A DNA stretch of 64,000 bases from the NCBI GenBank assembly GCA_020081605.1, contig JAHREC010000013.1, forward strand, positions 3,286,001-3,350,000, given 5' to 3'. The notes under the pieces were generated by a model that was given only the letters and a program-made list of their open reading frames with translations, did not search any database and was not told where the DNA came from. The position numbers and the translations under genes are program-made. Shown here in pieces: positions 59,695 to 64,000 of this stretch (positions are counted from its first letter, which is position 1; every line of letters starts with the position of its first letter). The stretch comes from Albifimbria verrucaria. Its lineage: Eukaryota; Ascomycota; Sordariomycetes; Hypocreales; Stachybotryaceae.

Positions 59695-61001
59695 TTACTG
59701 CTTGTCTTTGCCATACTGCTCCCTGTTCTTGAGGAAATCCCAGCGCCGGTTGATATAGAGCATCTGAAAGTGGAAAAAGGTGCCAAAAGTTTGGACCATA
59801 AAAAGTCGCGTATTGTGGCCAGCGCCGAGCGAAACCTGCTGAGCGGGCTGAGCTTCTTGGGCGCGACCTTGCCGTCCACTTCGTCCTCCCACCGCGCGCA
59901 GACCTCGCCGAAGAGCTTGGGGTCGTCTGTGATGACACCGTCGATGACGACGATGCTGTGTGCCGCTGCTGACCGCGTCGCCTTCCTGTAGTTCTTGCGG
60001 ATGCACCACTCCATCCATTTCTCGTCGTTGACGGTCCAGGCAAAGACAGGGCGGCCGGCGCGCTTGACGTCACGCAGGAACCATGCGCCCAGGGGCCCGA
60101 TGAGCGACTTCTGCAGCATGTTGAAGCCCACATTGGGTACGGGCAGGAAGTGGCGGGCGTAGGCAAGTGACCAGGCGATGAGAGCGACTGGATATTCAGG
60201 TAGGTTGCGGCGCGCCGCCTCGAAGAAGCTTGCGTTCCAGCAGCCAAGGATGATGCGCTTCTCCCATGGGACGGAGGCGGGAGCTTCGGCAATGGCCTTG
60301 GCGATGGCTTTGATAAGGTCCTCGGCTTTGTCGTCGGTCTGTATCTATGTGAGCTGTCGATCCGAGATGCATGCTTTCACCCAGCGTGAGTTTACCTTGA
60401 TGTCAAGAAGCAGCCATGTCTTATCAAGACTGGGTTCTGCAGCCAGCCACTGGAGCAGATCCAGAAGGCGTGGCATGTGCTGCTGCGGCTCGCGCAGCGT
60501 CTTCACTGTCGAGAGATACTCCCACGTGCTGTCGTGGACGTTCTTGTCGATACCGAAGCATCTCTTCAGCGAGGAGTCCTGTATGGCCCCAGATGAGGGG
60601 TTTGAACTTAGCCTTGGTACTTTTCTCTTGTCTTCTTGTCTTGATATCGATCATGGTGCAGATGCGGGCTATAGCAAAGCAAATGGACCTACATGGGACA
60701 AAACCACGACACCGTCGGCCGAGAGGCGCAGATCCGTCTCTATAGCGTGAGCGCCAGCCTGCACGGCGCCTTTGAAGGCACCCATGGTGTTCTCCGGCCA
60801 CGCGGCCTTGTAGCCGCGATGAGCAATGTTCTGAGGCAGAAGGCGGGCAGCATCTCGCTTGGACGCAATGGCGGTTGCCCAGGGCGCTTTGCTCGGGGGT
60901 TAGCCGTGGACAGACACGAGGCGAGGCTTGTTTTGTGAGCGGATACCCTTGGGGATTGCGCTCTGGATGCCCTTGAGCAAAGGCTGCGTCTCTGCCGCCA
61001 T
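59695..61001 (-). CDS. Glycerophosphodiester phosphodiesterase family protein
   Basis: Hydrolyses glycerophosphodiesters or phosphatidylglycerol (Pgc1-type members are membrane-associated and degrade phosphatidylglycerol). ATG 61001 gives [20 protein letters not shown]. The catalytic N-terminal motif [19 protein letters not shown] (about 60830-60790) has the active His-Arg and Glu-Asn; [20 protein letters not shown] follows with the metal-binding Glu, Asp and second His. Later blocks are [59 protein letters not shown] and [16 protein letters not shown]. An intron sits near 60600-60700 and another near 60345-60395. The frame changes at an A run 59774-59778 (T run on the coding strand), restoring [13 protein letters not shown]. 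An in-frame TAA at 60900-60902, next to a G run, probably marks another indel. A Pgc1-like role is likely but a broader GDPD role is possible. Confidence 0.85.
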
Positions 61002-61669
61002 GACGATATACAATTCTATCCCTCTTCTCAAGGTGGGTATTGGTTCTGAAGGACGAGGGCGATGCTGAAACAGGTCCGTCTACGGGCTCTTGACAATGGA
61101 CAAAGAGTCAAATGGGACTTAAGCCCATCAATCTAGGCCAAACAGATATAAGATGGCAAAACGGACGTCCCGGAGGCTGTTGCCTGTCATTATATGTACA
61201 AGGGAAGAATGTCTCGTTGATGGACTTTGGGTATTAGTCTTATCTCCGGAGGGATGGGATGGCCGGGAAGATGGGCAACTCCGCTCCACTGCCGGCTTGG
61301 ATTCGTCCCCACGTGGGTATTCACTTAGTCTATCTAGTCTGTAGCATTGGAACTAACTAGGGGTTCTCTCGACATAGTACAACCTCTCGTAATTGTCTTC
61401 ACAAGAGAAAATACACGTCACATATATCCCATAAGAAATCGTATAGTTCAAACGCCCAGCTACTAGTGGTATTCTCTTAATCATATACATGCCCATTTCC
61501 CTCGTCCCATGTGGAATAGCCAGCTTTTGTGACGCACGCCATCCTACGCTACTCGACTCCAGGATATCCAAGATTCTCAGAACAGCTACTCAAGAAAAAA
61601 AAACATAAGGCTGACGCAGATCGTTACTTTCAAATATCCAAACGCATACGTTCATAAAACTCCCAAGCC
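61002..61669. other. Intergenic region
   Basis: Upstream of the phosphodiesterase gene and downstream of the transcription factor gene. No coding signal. Confidence 0.6.
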
Positions 61670-64000
61670 TCAAAGAGTGAAGCCTTCCAGTCCTTCAAAG
61701 ATGAACCCATCTCCACTGCCACAATTGATTGCAAGTGCTGGGTTCTGATAATCCAGGTTACTCACGGCAATACCCATTTCCGAAGGTGCTGCTTCTTCTC
61801 CGGAGCTGAGGCTCTCGTCGCTGAGACTATGCACGCTCTGTGGTGGCCCAGTGCAAGCATCCAGCTCTCCAAGGTTGAATGCGCTTAAATCCACAGAGTC
61901 AGGGGACCAGCTGCTGCTGTACGCCTGCGCTGACACTGCCGTCTCGTAGGTGAAGCCTGGGCCACCGTAGATTGCGTCGTAAACATTGTTGACGCCGTTA
62001 TCAAGAGACCCGAGCATCGTTTCCCAGTCCTGGCCCTGCAATGCGTAAGGCTTAGCCATTGCGTGCCCATTCCCCATCGTTCGATTTTGATGCGGCGATG
62101 CCGGGGACATTTGCGCAAATGAGTGCGTTGGCGGTGATGGCTGGGCCAGTGAACGCTCATGCACATGTGCCGCGTAGTTTGTGTGTGACTTCGAGCGGGC
62201 AACGGATGAATCTTGGTTGTCATTTGACATGTAAAGATGGGCGCTCTGATGGCTCATGGGTATACTTGGGCGAACGCTATCGAAAGATTGTCGGGGTGCA
62301 GCGTGTCGTGATCTTGGCTTCAAGCCCTCAAGACTGGACATTGTCATGCGTCGAAGTTTCTCTTGTTGCTGAATTAAATCGCTCTCGCTGACAGAGGCCT
62401 CGATGTGACGACCAATATTGCACTTGATCTTCTGCTGCGCGGGACTCTTCAACGGCGATTTTGGAGATCGCGAAGCCGGGCGTACGGGAACCTTGGCCGC
62501 GAGAACCTTAGTTGGGGAGCCATATTCTGCGCGTCATCCAAAGACACAAGCAGACCCGCGACACGTCTAAACTCGCCAAGACGTGGAGCCTTCATCTTCC
62601 GAGGAGGCCAGAGACCACGTTGACAAGACGTTCATCATCACGCATCAACTTGCTGTCCTTGCTGCGATCTATTGTCCGGTAGAGCAACGTCATACCGCAG
62701 ATGGTGAGTAGGTCCATCTTATTCAAGCAGAAGGCAAAAGTCATGCTTCGTTCTTCGAGAAGTTGGATAATTTGCACAATGTGTTTGCTTGAGTCCCCGA
62801 TTGACAAGAGCGCGGGTGCAGCCTTGGCCCCGAGGCTAGATCCAACAGCAGGGCGGTACACTAATGTGCGAATGAAATGGTACGCGAGTGCCTTGCCTTT
62901 GGTTAGCAAATTAATTCTATTGACCATGTGGGCCATTCACTTACGAGAAGAGGTGATCTGCTGCCAGTGACATCTGTGGAAGGCTTGTCTTGCGCAAAGT
63001 TAAGTCGTAGATGAGACGGCAGATTCTCATACCAAGAGTCAAGTTCGCCACTCAAAGTGCCAAGTTGCTGCAGAGAAAGTTCATAAGGCGTGGTGGCCGG
63101 ATAGACTTGCTCAAGCACGCGAGCAAGTATGCGAGTCGCTTTGAAGAGAGCAAGGGCACTTGAAAGACGCGTATACTCTCCAGGAAGTGTAGGCTGAAAG
63201 CCCTTCTCCGTAACGTACTCATCATCAGTGTCAGATGGGTATTCTGTTTGGATATCATCTTCCTTGAGGAATTTTGGAAGGCCAAGAATGGCAGCCGAAA
63301 AACTGAGACATTTTTAGTAAAGAGTCATGATTTCTTTAGAACGGATTTGACTCACCAGTCCAATGTATACAGCGTCCAGAAGACTTTCTTTCTGGTCTCG
63401 ATAGTCAAGGCGCCGAATGAGAAGCGCTTCTGGCTTTGGTGGAGCCCAAGACGATGCGACAAGCCGACAGCTATGCCTTTGTAATGCTGCAATCGCTTGT
63501 AATCGGCCCTCATGATGCAATAAAGGATTGCCATGATAAGACACTGCAAAGTGCTCATGGTGTTCTCCATCAATACAGCATCCACCGCCTGCGTCCATTG
63601 CTGCTCACAAATCGCTAGCTGGTTGGCATCGGGGATGTCGATGATAGGCCGGCGATGCTAAAGACAAGATACAACTGAGCGATCTTGTGCTGGTCCTTGA
63701 CCTTCTCCGGATCGGCGACAAAGTCTTCATATACTTGAAGAAATGTTGGCTTATGCAGAACAGGAAATAATGGAGCCCATTCTTGAAATAAACATTGACA
63801 CAGCGGTCTGTCAAAGACGAGGAGGTGCCCTCAGTAGCTGATCTGGGCCTTCCGGTGCCAAAGGCTGGCAGCTTTGCGTGTGCAAAAAGACTTCAGGGTT
63901 GAAATCACCACAGGCCTTGCCGCTCTCTTGAAGTTTGCGTTTAAAGGCCTCTGTTACCTGTGCGTTAGCTCGTTGTTCTTCAGAAAAGAGCGTCAATAGG
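61670..64000 (-). CDS. Fungal-specific transcription factor, C-terminal part (5' end outside window)
   Basis: Probably a Zn2Cys6 regulator; the zinc cluster would lie beyond the right edge, so DNA binding is inferred. At the right end EEQRANAQVTEAFKRKLQ leads to a fungal_trans-type middle homology region: KDQHKIAQLYLVFSIAGL, MSTLQCLIMAILYCIMRADY, RLGLHQSQKRFSFGALTIET, RKKVFWTLYTLDW, an intron near 63350-63305, LGLPKFLKEDDIQTEYPSD, YELSLQQLGTLSGELDSWYE, and SKHIVQIIQLLEERSMTFAF. The last exon (62452-61670) is Ser/Gln/Pro-rich and acidic toward the end, typical of an activation domain, ending FEGLEGFTL. Introns also occur near 62960-62890. Frame changes near 63610, 63830 and 62590 indicate indels. 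I cannot name the regulator. Confidence 0.8.

Noticed and set aside
1..64000. Secondary-metabolite cluster, transposon or virus-derived insertion
   Set aside because: No polyketide or peptide synthetase, terpene cyclase, transposase, reverse transcriptase, terminal repeats or viral protein was recognised.

Overview
The window is a 64 kb piece of a filamentous ascomycete chromosome, most likely Sordariomycetes and probably Hypocreales. The evidence is eukaryotic: short spliceosomal introns (about 50-240 bp, GTRNGT...YAG), GC-rich third codon positions, compact housekeeping genes separated by 0.2-4 kb of non-coding DNA, and protein families seen together only in Pezizomycotina (Zn2Cys6-type regulator, ERG4 sterol reductase, NBR1 with four ZZ fingers, RanBD-containing FG nucleoporin). 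The order is inferred from protein resemblance only; no search was run.

Layout from left to right: an apparently gene-free 3.5 kb; glutamate-cysteine ligase GSH1 (-); endosulfine IGO1 (+); MYG1 exonuclease (-); a small conserved protein with two CRE sites upstream (-); gamma-tubulin (-); FG nucleoporin NUP2/Nup61 (-); autophagy receptor NBR1 (-); Barentsz/CASC3-like protein (-); a small roadblock-like protein (+); transketolase TKL1 (-); 25S rRNA methyltransferase BMT6-like (+); SAC/hSac2 phosphoinositide phosphatase (-); SNU13 (-); V-ATPase subunit c VMA3 (+); sterol C-24 reductase ERG4 (-); phospholipase D SPO14 (+); COQ7 (-); RTF1 (+); glycerophosphodiester phosphodiesterase (-); and the 3' part of a fungal-specific transcription factor (-) running off the right edge. 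SNU13/VMA3 and COQ7/RTF1 are close divergent pairs that probably share promoter DNA; several other neighbours converge tail to tail.

The genes are core cellular functions (glutathione, pentose phosphate, ergosterol and ubiquinone synthesis, splicing, transcription elongation, nuclear pore, microtubule nucleation, phosphoinositide and phospholipid signalling). They do not form a pathway or cluster. No transposon, tRNA, rRNA, CRISPR, secondary-metabolite cluster or virus-derived sequence was recognised.

The dominant unusual signal is technical: most genes carry one or more single-base indels, nearly always a base missing from a run of C or G. This breaks many reading frames that are otherwise conserved. 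It looks like uncorrected long-read consensus error rather than pseudogenes, so most coding coordinates below are gene spans (start codon to stop codon, introns and frame breaks included). I found no convincing undescribed system. The best biological leads are the paired CRE sites near the small gene, the domain layout and terminal Atg8-binding-type motif of NBR1, the small roadblock-like protein, and the recurring CCAGY arrays in intergenic DNA.
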